This document shows, one piece after another, positions 27,144 through 35,242 of a stretch of 64,000 bases of DNA. The stretch is from Alcanivorax sediminis (GTDB lineage: Bacteria > Pseudomonadota > Gammaproteobacteria > Pseudomonadales > Alcanivoracaceae), in the NCBI RefSeq assembly GCF_009601165.1, contig NZ_WIRE01000001.1:1240001-1304000 (forward strand). Reading direction: 5' to 3'. The first letter of the stretch is position 1; the number at the start of each line of letters is the position of its first letter. The translations under genes and the position numbers were made by a program. The notes under the pieces were generated by a model, which worked only from the letters and a program-made list of their open reading frames with translations, searched no databases and was not told the DNA's origin.

Positions 27144-27158
27144 TGGCCTGATAATTGC
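27144..27158 (+). promoter_or_regulatory. Sigma-54-like promoter of ntrBC
   Basis: TGGCCTGATAATTGC keeps the invariant GG and GC at exact 10-bp spacing and the TTGC -12 box. Transcription would begin near 27170, which excludes the longest in-frame ntrB start at 27132. Confidence 0.65.
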
Positions 27159-27185
27159 TTATGCCCTGTTATGGGCCAAGATTCG

Positions 27186-28286
27186 ATGGGTGGTGGCATT
27201 TTGCACAAACGGTTACTGGATAACCTGCGCACAGCGGTGGTGATGCTCGATAGCGAGCTGCTTGTGCGATACCTGAATCCTGCAGCAGAAATGCTGCTTG
27301 CGACCAGTGCTGTGCGGGCCGTCGGTCAGCCGCTCCCTGAATATTTCTACGACGATGAAGATGCCGGTGCGGCGTTGCGGGAGTGCATACGTGATGAGCA
27401 CCCCTTTACTCGTCGAGAGGCGAAGCTGTCAGTCGCTCCCGGTTACGAAGTGACGGTGGATTACTCGGTAAGCCCGATCAATGAACCTGGGCAGCCGCTT
27501 TGTCTGTTGCTGGAGTTGCAGGCGCTGGATCGATTGCTGCGTATTACTCGAGAAGAGGCGCTGCTGCATGCCCATCAGGCGACGAGGGCCCTGGTGCGTG
27601 GGGTGGCCCATGAAATCAAGAATCCGTTGGGAGGCATCCGTGGTGCGGCCCAGCTGCTGGAGCGGGCCCTGCCAGACCCTGAGCTGACCGAATACACCAA
27701 GGTCATTATCGACGAGGCGGATCGTCTGAGGAATGTGGCTGACCGCATGCTTGGGCCGCGCAAGCCGCCCCAGTTCCGCCCAGTCAATGTCCATGAATGC
27801 CTGGAACATGTCCGTCAGCTGTTGCTGGCAGAGCATCCCAGTGGAGTGGCGATCTGGCGGGATTACGACATCAGTTTGCCGGATGTGGTGGCCGACAGGG
27901 ATCAGTTAATACAGGTGCTGCTTAACCTGATTCGCAATGCGACCCAGGCGTTACTGGAGTCCTCTACCGAGAACGCGCGAATCATCATGCGAACCCGGGT
28001 GTTGCGACAATTCACTATCGGCTCCTTACGCCACCGGCTGGTGTTGCGGGTTGACGTGATAGATAACGGCCCGGGCATCGACCCCCATGTGCAGGAAACC
28101 CTGTTTTACCCCATGGTCAGTGGCCGCGCTGCAGGCACGGGGCTGGGACTCTCTATTGCCCAGTCGATCATCAGCCAGCACCACGGCCTGATTGAATGCG
28201 AAAGCGTACCGGGCGAAACCGTTTTCAGTATCCTGCTGCCGATGGAGCAGCCGGATGAAGTAGAAAAAGAGATCAGCGCGTTATGA
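27186..28286 (+). CDS. glnL: Nitrogen regulation sensor histidine kinase NtrB
   Basis: NtrB (about 366 residues) phosphorylates or dephosphorylates NtrC according to PII status. A PAS domain (about 8-120; LLDNLRTAVVMLDSELLVRY at its start) precedes the H-box GVAHEIKNPLGG with phospho-acceptor His142. HATPase_c boxes follow: NLIRNATQALLE, DNGPGIDPHVQ and GTGLGLSIAQSI. It is soluble with no membrane segment, as usual. The start is uncertain: GTG 27132 and ATG 27171 lie in or at the putative sigma-54 promoter, so ATG 27186 is used; no strong ribosome site is present. It is 34 bp upstream of ntrC. Confidence 0.93.
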   Translation: MGGGILHKRLLDNLRTAVVMLDSELLVRYLNPAAEMLLATSAVRAVGQPLPEYFYDDEDAGAALRECIRDEHPFTRREAKLSVAPGYEVTVDYSVSPINEPGQPLCLLLELQALDRLLRITREEALLHAHQATRALVRGVAHEIKNPLGGIRGAAQLLERALPDPELTEYTKVIIDEADRLRNVADRMLGPRKPPQFRPVNVHECLEHVRQLLLAEHPSGVAIWRDYDISLPDVVADRDQLIQVLLNLIRNATQALLESSTENARIIMRTRVLRQFTIGSLRHRLVLRVDVIDNGPGIDPHVQETLFYPMVSGRAAGTGLGLSIAQSIISQHHGLIECESVPGETVFSILLPMEQPDEVEKEISAL

Positions 28287-28320
28287 GTGAGACAACAGGA
28301 ATTCCACGGAGAGGCAGGTC

Positions 28321-29751
28321 ATGAGTGTAAGTATTTGGGTTGTAGACGATGACCGCTCCATTCGCTGGGTGTTGGAAAAGGCACTGAGCCAGGAAGGCTA
28401 TGCGGTGACCTGTTTTGAAGATGGGGATGAGGCGCTCAATACCCTGGAGGAAGGGGGCAATGAACCTGAGGTTTTGATCAGCGATGTGCGCATGCCTGGT
28501 ACGGATGGTCTGCGCATGCTCAAGATCCTTCAGCGCAAGAATCCGGATCTCCCCGTTATCATCATGACGGCACACTCTGATCTGGATTCTGCGGTCGCGT
28601 CCTATCAGGGCGGGGCATTTGAATACCTGCCCAAGCCCTTTGATGTGGATGAAGCTGTGGCGCTGGTGCGTCGTGCGATCAAGCATCGCGAGGAAACCCA
28701 GGAAGGTTTCCCTGCTGCAGTCGAAGAGGCGCCCACCGAAATTATTGGTGAAGCGCCTGCCATGCAGGAGGTGTTTCGTGCAATCGGCCGCCTTAGCCAT
28801 TCCAATGTCACAGTCTTGATCAATGGCCAGTCCGGTACGGGGAAGGAGCTGGTGGCGCGGGCGCTGCACCGTCACTCCATGCGTCGCGAGAAAAATTTTG
28901 TGGCGTTGAACATGGCAGCCATCCCCAAAGACCTGATCGAATCCGAGCTGTTTGGTCATGAAAAAGGGGCCTTTACCGGTGCCAACAACCAGCGGGTAGG
29001 CCGCTTCGAGCAGGCTAACGGAGGCACCCTCTTCCTGGATGAAATCGGGGATATGCCGCTGGAGGCGCAGACTCGCTTGTTGCGTGTTCTGCAGGAAAAC
29101 GAATTCTATCGTGTTGGTGGCACCACACCGATTCATGTGGATGTGCGTATCATAGCGGCCACGCACCAGGACCTGGAAAAACTGGTTAAAGAAGGCGATT
29201 TCCGAGAGGATTTGTTCCATCGCCTAAACGTAATCCGTATCCACATCCCGCGTCTGTCCGAGCGTAGAGAAGATATTCCTCGCCTGGCAAATTACTTCCT
29301 GCAGCGCGCGGCCAGCGAGTTGGGTGTGGAGCCCAAGGTGTTGCACAAGGACACCGAGAAGTATCTTGCTGCCCAGTCCTGGCAGGGGAATGTTCGCCAG
29401 CTTGAGAACACCTGTCGCTGGCTGACCGTGATGGCATCAGGCCGGGAAGTGTTGGTGGATGACCTCCCGCCGGAGCTGAAAGAGGTTGTTGCCAGCAAGG
29501 GTGGGGATGTCAGCGGTGACTGGCTCAAGTCGCTGCGGAACTGGGCTGATCGTGCACTTTCCCAGGGGGAGCGGGGCATACTCGAGCAGGCTGTTCCGGG
29601 TTTTGAGCGGACCATGATAGAAGTGGCCCTGCAACACACCGGTGGTCGTAAGCGCGATGCTGCGGCGCTGCTGGGGTGGGGGCGCAATACCCTGACCCGC
29701 AAGATCAAGGAGCTTGATATGGAGAGCGAGCTCAGTGGGGATGACGACTGA
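28321..29751 (+). CDS. glnG: Nitrogen regulation response regulator NtrC
   Basis: NtrC (476 residues) is the sigma-54 activator of nitrogen-limitation genes. The receiver domain has Asp55 in ISDVRMPG and Lys in YLPKPFD. The AAA+ domain shows Walker A GQSGTGKEL (about 170), the sigma-54 contact loop GAFTGA, Walker B GGTLFLDEIGDM and the arginine-finger region. A Fis-type helix-turn-helix closes the protein (about 435-465: TGGRKRDAAALLGWGRNTLTR). Matching NtrC sites lie upstream of glnA and of ntrB in this window. It is followed by a decayed AT-rich element whose hairpin looks like its terminator. Confidence 0.97.
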   Translation: MSVSIWVVDDDRSIRWVLEKALSQEGYAVTCFEDGDEALNTLEEGGNEPEVLISDVRMPGTDGLRMLKILQRKNPDLPVIIMTAHSDLDSAVASYQGGAFEYLPKPFDVDEAVALVRRAIKHREETQEGFPAAVEEAPTEIIGEAPAMQEVFRAIGRLSHSNVTVLINGQSGTGKELVARALHRHSMRREKNFVALNMAAIPKDLIESELFGHEKGAFTGANNQRVGRFEQANGGTLFLDEIGDMPLEAQTRLLRVLQENEFYRVGGTTPIHVDVRIIAATHQDLEKLVKEGDFREDLFHRLNVIRIHIPRLSERREDIPRLANYFLQRAASELGVEPKVLHKDTEKYLAAQSWQGNVRQLENTCRWLTVMASGREVLVDDLPPELKEVVASKGGDVSGDWLKSLRNWADRALSQGERGILEQAVPGFERTMIEVALQHTGGRKRDAAALLGWGRNTLTRKIKELDMESELSGDDD

Positions 29752-29753
29752 TT

Positions 29754-29903
29754 GGAGTAATGAATAGTTAATAATGAATAATGAATAACTGCGCGGAAGC
29801 GTATTGCTTTGATCTGAAACGCAAGAGGCCGCGCCCGATGTTGGGCGCGGCCTCTTGCGTTTTTGAAAAGACTAACCAAAAACGCGAAGCTATTAATTAA
29901 TCA
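29754..29903. repeat. Second copy of the AT-rich inverted-repeat element, right end decayed
   Basis: The left arm (about 29756-29789) is clearly homologous to the 34-bp arm at 14175 (shared TAGTTAATAATGAATAAT core, then CTGCGCG). The interior carries the same GCAAGAGGCCGCG hairpin. Only about 14 bp of the right arm (TATTAATTAATCAT) survive, and these contain the stop codon of the adjoining minus-strand lipoprotein gene. Sits between ntrC and that gene. Confidence 0.7.
29817..29864. terminator. Strong bidirectional terminator inside the repeat element, after ntrC
   Basis: Perfect 20-bp arms 29817-29836 and 29843-29862 around a 6-nt loop (GATGTT), ending GTTTTT on the plus strand with AAAC on the other side. 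It probably terminates ntrBC and possibly the convergent lipoprotein gene. Confidence 0.85.
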
Positions 29904-30358
29904 TAAACCCGCTCGCTTTCCAGGCTCTCAATCTTCCAGTCGCTCTCCAGCACCCAGTGGCTGTCGACCTGATAGCTGTCCGCCTTATCCGGTAGCACAT
30001 TCCTGCCGCCCCAAACCAATGCAGTAAAACGCGCCCGCGCGGTCCTGCCGTCGGGGCTCAGCTCGATACGAATGCCGGCCAGTGTGATCTGCCGCTTGGG
30101 ATAACGAAAAAACAGGCCCATCAGGGTTCGCTGCAGGGTTTTGCGATCCATGGCCTGACCGCGGTGGATCACCGCTGAACCGGAAAGCCGGTCCATGATA
30201 GTGCCGGTGTCCCCTGCCTCCACCGCTTCTTCCAGTTCGCTGAGGGCTGCGCGGATGGCTTCTTCCGGTGGCGACTCCTGACAGCCACTGATCAGCAGTT
30301 GCAGCACCACGAACAGCAGGTATGCTGCTGTTTTTGGACGGGATAACGATACGCTCAT
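29897..30358 (-). CDS. NTF2/SnoaL-like lipoprotein of unknown function
   Basis: A 153-residue predicted lipoprotein with a signal peptide and lipobox LLISGC (Cys about 26). The mature part begins with an acidic helix (PPEEAIRAALSELEEAVEAG) and then has alternating strands (QITLAGIRIELSPD, TARARFTALVWGG), the order expected of an NTF2-like cone fold. No catalytic residues can be proposed. Its start codon overlaps that of the divergent pip gene in the palindrome CATG, so there is no intergenic promoter between them. The stop codon lies in the remnant of the AT-rich repeat element. Confidence 0.7.
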   Translation of the reverse strand: MSVSLSRPKTAAYLLFVVLQLLISGCQESPPEEAIRAALSELEEAVEAGDTGTIMDRLSGSAVIHRGQAMDRKTLQRTLMGLFFRYPKRQITLAGIRIELSPDGRTARARFTALVWGGRNVLPDKADSYQVDSHWVLESDWKIESLESERVYD

Positions 30359-31280
30359 GGCCCTGTTCCCTTATCTGGATTGTCGTCACCAGTTTTACCT
30401 GCCGGTGGGTGATGATCATCAGTTGTATGTGGAAGAAAGTGGCAACCCGAAGGGGATGCCTGTGGTGGTATTGCATGGTGGCCCCGGTGGGGGAAGCTCT
30501 CCCATGCAGCGTCGTTTTTTCGATCCGGAGCAGTTTCGCATTATCTTGCTGGATCAGCGTGGTGCCGGTCAAAGCCGCCCTCTGGCGTCCACACAGAACA
30601 ATTCGACCTCCCATCTTGTCGCGGATCTGGAAAAGGTGCGTGACTATTTGAATATTGACCAGTGGATGCTGTTTGGGGGCTCCTGGGGGGTAACCCTGGC
30701 GCTGGCCTACGCTGTGTCCCACCCTGCCCGGGTGTTGGGGATGGTATTGCGCGGCGTATTCCTGTGCAGGCAAAGAGATATGGACTGGCTCTACACCGAG
30801 CACGGGGCCGCCCGCCTGTTCCCGCGGGAATGGCATTCCGTCAACGCGGCTGTAGCGGATCAGGCCGGCACACTCCTGGATCGTTATGCCACCATGCTGG
30901 CCGGAGACCGGGCGAGGGAATTTGCCCGCCACTGGTGTAACTGGGAGGCGGTACTGGCGGGCATGGCGCCGTTGCCTGCAGGGCCGGGAGATGATGACGA
31001 GTTATGCATGGCAATGCAGGAGGTCCACTACTTCCTCAACCAGGGCTTTCTGGATGTCCCGTTGCTGGAGGCCTGTGCCGGGAGTGTACTGCCGGTGGAG
31101 ATTGTGCATGGCGATCGCGATTTTGTCTGTCCACTGGATCAGGCGGAGGCGCTCCACCAGGTCTTGCCTAACAGTGTGCTGACCCGGGTATCCGGTGGTT
31201 CGCACTCGGCCTCTCATCCGGCAATTGCGAATGCGCTGGTGGAGGCAGTAAAACGTTTGCGTGAAAGGATTGGTAAGTGA
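30357..31280 (+). CDS. pip: Proline iminopeptidase
   Basis: A 307-residue alpha/beta hydrolase of peptidase family S33 that releases N-terminal proline from peptides. The oxyanion motif HGGPGGGSS is near residue 40, LLDQRGAGQSRP near 75, and the nucleophile elbow GGSWGVTLALAY carries Ser109. The catalytic Asp (IVHGDRDFVCP) and His (SGGSHSASHP) are near the C-terminus. Length is typical. The first bases overlap the start of the divergent lipoprotein gene; the end overlaps dtd (GTGA). Confidence 0.94.
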   Translation: MALFPYLDCRHQFYLPVGDDHQLYVEESGNPKGMPVVVLHGGPGGGSSPMQRRFFDPEQFRIILLDQRGAGQSRPLASTQNNSTSHLVADLEKVRDYLNIDQWMLFGGSWGVTLALAYAVSHPARVLGMVLRGVFLCRQRDMDWLYTEHGAARLFPREWHSVNAAVADQAGTLLDRYATMLAGDRAREFARHWCNWEAVLAGMAPLPAGPGDDDELCMAMQEVHYFLNQGFLDVPLLEACAGSVLPVEIVHGDRDFVCPLDQAEALHQVLPNSVLTRVSGGSHSASHPAIANALVEAVKRLRERIGK

Positions 31281-31714
31281 AAGTACTGATTCAACGAGTC
31301 TCTGAGGCCTGCGTCAGGGTTGATGGCAGCATGGTGGGCGAGATTGGCCAGGGGTTGCTGCTCCTTATCGGCATTGAGGCACACGACGATGAACCGCTGG
31401 TGGAACGCATGGCCCGGCGCATCGTCGGCTACCGTGTCTTTGCTGATGACGCAGACAAGATGAATCTTGATGTGCGTGATGTGGGAGGCGCGTTGCTGGC
31501 GGTGTCGCAATTTACTCTGGCCGCCGACACCCGCAAGGGGCGACGACCCAGTTTTTCTGGAGCGGCTGAACCGGAAACAGGGCGAAGGCTTTATGAGTAC
31601 TGCGTAGAGTGTTTACGGAGCGAAGGTGTTGCCGTGGCCACCGGCATCTTTGCCGCCGATATGCAGGTAAGCTTGATAAATGATGGGCCAGTCACATTTT
31701 TGCTGGAACTTTGA
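31277..31714 (+). CDS. dtd: D-aminoacyl-tRNA deacylase
   Basis: Dtd (145 residues) hydrolyses D-aminoacyl-tRNAs and mischarged glycyl-tRNA-Ala as a chirality checkpoint. The two signature motifs are present: SQFTLAADTRKGRRPSF (about 76-92) and the C-terminal NDGPVTFLLEL (the Gly-cisPro motif). The GTG start overlaps the pip stop by four bases, so the genes are translationally coupled. Confidence 0.96.
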   Translation: MKVLIQRVSEACVRVDGSMVGEIGQGLLLLIGIEAHDDEPLVERMARRIVGYRVFADDADKMNLDVRDVGGALLAVSQFTLAADTRKGRRPSFSGAAEPETGRRLYEYCVECLRSEGVAVATGIFAADMQVSLINDGPVTFLLEL

Positions 31715-31885
31715 TCAGGTGCGACATACGTGTTGCAAAGGTGGTTACCTTGTTTATGATGAGATCAGTTGCCTTGAAGGGTGACGGGGACAGCACTGAC
31801 ATGCTTGCTACAACTTCAGTGCGATGCGGACTATCCTGTTCTGCATCCCCAGGGATGATTTTATAAAAACTTGGAGGTATTCAGG

Positions 31886-32368
31886 ATGAAAAAGACTTTG
31901 ATCGCTGCTGCCATGCTGGGCGCATCTACTTCTGCAATGGCTGTGGCTCCGGGTGGTCCGGGCTGTGGCTGGGGTAACATGCTGTTTGAAGGCCAGTCTG
32001 GTATGCCAATGCACCTGCTGGCAACCATCGTGAATGGTACTTCCGGTAACGCTACCTTCGGTATGACTACTGGTACCAACGGTTGTGATACCAGCGGTGC
32101 TTTGTCCTACAGCGGCTCCAGCCTGCTGGGCATGACCGGCGTAATGGAAGAAGTGGCCCAGGATATGGCGACCGGTGAAGGCGAAGCCCTGACCGCGCTG
32201 TCTGTTTCCATGGGTATCGAAGCGTCTGATCGCGCTCGCTTCAATGCGGTAATGCACGAGAACTTCGCTGCAATCTTCCCGCATCAGGACGTGACTGCTG
32301 ATGAAGTGATGGCCAGCATCACCGACGTGATGAAGAAAGACGAAAGCCTGTCCAAGTACCTTGCCTAA
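31886..32368 (+). CDS. DUF3015 family periplasmic protein
   Basis: A 160-residue secreted protein. ATG 31886 is chosen because GGAGGT lies at proper distance and a clean signal peptide (ending AMA) follows. The mature N-terminus has two conserved glycine-cysteine motifs (GGPGCGWGNMLFEG and GTNGCDTSG), as in DUF3015. The C-terminal half is helical (DVMKKDESLSKYLA at the end). Biased codon use suggests high expression. No function is known. Followed by a clear terminator; probably monocistronic. Confidence 0.8.
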   Translation: MKKTLIAAAMLGASTSAMAVAPGGPGCGWGNMLFEGQSGMPMHLLATIVNGTSGNATFGMTTGTNGCDTSGALSYSGSSLLGMTGVMEEVAQDMATGEGEALTALSVSMGIEASDRARFNAVMHENFAAIFPHQDVTADEVMASITDVMKKDESLSKYLA

Positions 32369-32388
32369 GGTTTGCTTTCAGGTTTGAA

Positions 32389-32418
32389 CAAAGCCCCGCT
32401 ACAGGCGGGGCTTTGTTT
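32389..32418 (+). terminator. Rho-independent terminator after the DUF3015 gene
   Basis: CAAAGCCCCGC / GCGGGGCTTTG hairpin with a 5-nt loop and a short T-tract, 20 bp after the stop codon. Confidence 0.8.
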
Positions 32419-32481
32419 GTCTGGGTTTTACTTTTTTTTAGATAGTTGTGAATTATATTTGCCGGTTTAACGGACTTTTCA

Positions 32482-34302
32482 ATGCGAGCGGTATTCCTGA
32501 GTTTTCTGCTGTGCTTGTGCTCGGCAGTTTCTGCTTTTCCCTCTGACAAGGAACTCGCTGCACAGCCACGCTGGCGTGCGTTATTGCATATCAACCCCGG
32601 CGCAACCTTGCGCGATCGTCACCGCAGCTATGTGGATGATGAGCAGTTTTTTTTATCTGAAAGCGGCAAGGATGATCTGCTTGCTGAACTGATTGCCAGC
32701 CGTGTAGCGCTGACTCCGGCAGGTGGCGAGGCGCGCTGCCGCTTTCCTGCACGCTACCGTTTTCTGGCGGAGCAACTGGGCTGGCAAGAGGCGTCGCCTT
32801 TTGCCCATTGCGATGAATATCAGGAATGGCGCCAGGCTGTTACCGCCAAGCGTGCTGTGCTGGTTTTTCCCGCCGCGTATCTGAACAGCCCGTCATCCAT
32901 GTTTGGTCATACCCTGTTGCGGCTGGATCAGGGAGAGGACTCGGCGGTGTGGCTGTCCTGGGCGGTGAATTTCGGCGCCGTGGCCATGGCCGATGATAAT
33001 TCCTTCTTCTATATCTACCGGGGCCTGGCCGGTGGGTATCCGGGACGCTTCGCCCTGGTGCCCTATGTACAGAAGATCCAGGAATACTCTCATATGGAAA
33101 ACCGGGACATGTGGGAGTACACCCTGGACCTTGATCAGCAGGAAATGGACTGGCTGATTGATCACCTCTGGGAACTCAAGGATATTAATTTCGATTACTA
33201 CTTCTTTGATGAGAATTGTTCTTTCCGGCTGCTCGAGCTGATGGAAGTGGCTCGTCCCGGTTCTCATTTGCTGGATGAGCTGCGATTTGCCGAAGTGCCG
33301 GTTAACACCGTGCGCGCGCTGGATGAAGGGGGCTTTATCAGTGAGCGTCACTATCGCCCTTCCAAGGCGGTAGAGCTGGATAATTTGCGCCACCAGCTGA
33401 GTGATCGCCAACAGGCCCTGGCTCGCCGTCTTGCAGACGATCCTGCCCTGCTGGACAGTGAGGCTTTCCTGGCCAGTAGCGAGCAGGAGCAGGCGCTGAT
33501 GGTGACCGTAGCCTATCGGTTCCTGAGGTTGAAATACCGCAAGGAGAATCGCACTGACAAGGTGGCCAGTGATTCTTTTGCGTTGCTGTCTGCCATGAAC
33601 CGGTTGCCCGCCGTGGAGGTGCCGGAAAGCAGGAACGCCCAGCCGCCAGAAGGGGGGCACGGCACCCAGATGCTGGCGGTGAGTGGTGGGCAACGCGAAG
33701 CAAACCAGGATTTTGGTGAGTTGAGTTACCGCCTCACGTACCATGATTTGCTGGATAACCCTTATGGCTTCCTGCGCGGTGCCCAGATCGAAGGGATCGA
33801 CATGACCCTGCGCAGCACTGAATCCGGTGATCCGAGGCTGGAAGAGCTGGGCGTTGTGAGCATACGGTCCATGGCGCCCCGAAACCGCTTTATCAAGCCG
33901 CTGAGCTGGTATGTGGAGGGCGGTCTGGAACGGGCCTGGGCGGAACGCCGCCGGCTGGTCAGGTATGTACAAGGCGGCGCCGGTGCCAGTTGGCATTGGG
34001 GTAACTGGCAGCCTTACGTGTTATCCAGCGTGCGCCTGGAGAACAACAGTGCCTTCGACGACCTGATGACCCCGGGTGCGGGGCTGGATGCGGGTATGCT
34101 TTACCGACGTGGGCGCTGGCAGTGGCAGCTGGGCAGCGTTGGCCACTACTTTACCAATGATGTGTATCGCCATACCTCCACCTTTGCGGTGCAGTGGGCG
34201 GTTACCCGACAGCACGGGCTGCGCGCTTCCCTTGAACGGGAAGGCTGGCGTGGCGATGGCGACAACGAGTTCAGACTGCAATGGCGATGGTATTACGACT
34301 AG
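32482..34302 (+). CDS. DUF4105 domain outer-envelope protein
   Basis: A 606-residue exported protein with a signal peptide (1-18, ending VSA). The central part holds the DUF4105 region: FPAAYLNSPSSMFGHTLLRLD (the GH-containing motif, about 133-153) and YYFFDENCSFRLLELMEVA (about 236-254). The conserved His and Cys resemble an NlpC/P60-like papain-fold core, so a hydrolase is possible but unproven. The C-terminal 200 residues are rich in alternating aromatic strands (WYVEGGLERAW, WQWQLGSVGHYF, EFRLQWRWYYD), suggesting an outer-membrane beta-barrel or a barrel-like end. It overlaps the next gene by 22 bp. Confidence 0.75.
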   Translation: MRAVFLSFLLCLCSAVSAFPSDKELAAQPRWRALLHINPGATLRDRHRSYVDDEQFFLSESGKDDLLAELIASRVALTPAGGEARCRFPARYRFLAEQLGWQEASPFAHCDEYQEWRQAVTAKRAVLVFPAAYLNSPSSMFGHTLLRLDQGEDSAVWLSWAVNFGAVAMADDNSFFYIYRGLAGGYPGRFALVPYVQKIQEYSHMENRDMWEYTLDLDQQEMDWLIDHLWELKDINFDYYFFDENCSFRLLELMEVARPGSHLLDELRFAEVPVNTVRALDEGGFISERHYRPSKAVELDNLRHQLSDRQQALARRLADDPALLDSEAFLASSEQEQALMVTVAYRFLRLKYRKENRTDKVASDSFALLSAMNRLPAVEVPESRNAQPPEGGHGTQMLAVSGGQREANQDFGELSYRLTYHDLLDNPYGFLRGAQIEGIDMTLRSTESGDPRLEELGVVSIRSMAPRNRFIKPLSWYVEGGLERAWAERRRLVRYVQGGAGASWHWGNWQPYVLSSVRLENNSAFDDLMTPGAGLDAGMLYRRGRWQWQLGSVGHYFTNDVYRHTSTFAVQWAVTRQHGLRASLEREGWRGDGDNEFRLQWRWYYD

Positions 34303-35234
34303 GGTGGGTTGCGCTGGCCACAATAATGTTGGCGGGCTGTAGCAAGCTGTTCTTCTATCCCATGGAGCCTTGGGTACAAAACCCGGAGAACCAGGGGCTC
34401 AAGTACGAAGATATCGTGCTGATTCACCCGCGCGGCCTGCGGATTCATGGCTGGTGGTTGCCCGCCGCCGCGGAAGTGCCTGTCAAAGGCACCGTGTATT
34501 ACCTGCATGGTAATGCCCAGAATATCAGTACTCATCTGGCCAATGTGCAGTGGTTGCCGGGGCGGGGCTATAACGTTTTCCTGCTTGATTACCGTGGCTA
34601 TGGTCTGTCCGAGGGCAAGCCGCGCTTGCCGGATGTGTATGCGGACGTGCAGTTGGGCCTGGACTGGCTGCGCACGGCGCGCCGTACGGAGGGGCCGCTG
34701 GTGGTGTTCGGCCAGAGCTTGGGCGGCGCGCTGGTGACCACGGTGCTGGGCGAAGAACGAAATGCCCAAGCGGTGGATTGTGTGGTGCTGGAAGCGGCGT
34801 TTGCCAGTTATCGGGGAATTACCAGCGACATCATGAAGACCAGCTGGTTACTCTGGCCACTGAGATGGATGGTGGTGCCGGGCATGCCAGCGCAGGCGCA
34901 GGATCCGGAGCAGCGTATTGCCGCCATCTCACCCACGCCCGTTCTGGTCATGCACAGCGACGAGGATGAAATTGTTCCCTACTCCCATGGCGAGCGGCTT
35001 TATGCGTCTGCCCTGGCTCCGAAAACCTTCCAGCCCCTGCATGGCGCCCATGGCCAGAGCACTCGGGACCCTGCAGTGCAGCAGCGGATTGTGGATTTTC
35101 TCAGCGAGAATGATTGTGCCGCGAGTGTGGCTCCCCTCGGTAAGCCAGTCCCTGCAGAGCCCATGACGCCGCTGCTGCCGCCGATGGAACCCGCCGCCCC
35201 GACCAAGGGGCCGGAGCGGGGCTATACCTTCTGA
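34281..35234 (+). CDS. Alpha/beta hydrolase lipoprotein
   Basis: A 317-residue serine hydrolase with an N-terminal signal and lipobox MLAGC (Cys about 19). The hydrolase fold shows YYLHGNAQNIS (oxyanion), FLLDYRGYGLSEG, the nucleophile elbow FGQSLGGALV (about 144-153), Asp in VLVMHSDEDEIVP and His in PLHGAHGQS. It belongs to the BEM46/YsgG-like group; substrate is unknown, an esterase or peptidase role is possible. The C-terminal 35 residues are a proline-rich tail. It begins inside the end of the DUF4105 gene, so the two are likely coupled. Confidence 0.82.
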   Translation: MAMVLRLGWVALATIMLAGCSKLFFYPMEPWVQNPENQGLKYEDIVLIHPRGLRIHGWWLPAAAEVPVKGTVYYLHGNAQNISTHLANVQWLPGRGYNVFLLDYRGYGLSEGKPRLPDVYADVQLGLDWLRTARRTEGPLVVFGQSLGGALVTTVLGEERNAQAVDCVVLEAAFASYRGITSDIMKTSWLLWPLRWMVVPGMPAQAQDPEQRIAAISPTPVLVMHSDEDEIVPYSHGERLYASALAPKTFQPLHGAHGQSTRDPAVQQRIVDFLSENDCAASVAPLGKPVPAEPMTPLLPPMEPAAPTKGPERGYTF

Positions 35235-35242
35235 GTTCTGCG

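Noticed and set aside
27132..27185. Longer NtrB N-terminus from GTG 27132 or ATG 27171
   Set aside because: These codons overlap or precede the expected start of the sigma-54 promoter at 27144-27158 and add residues not typical of NtrB.
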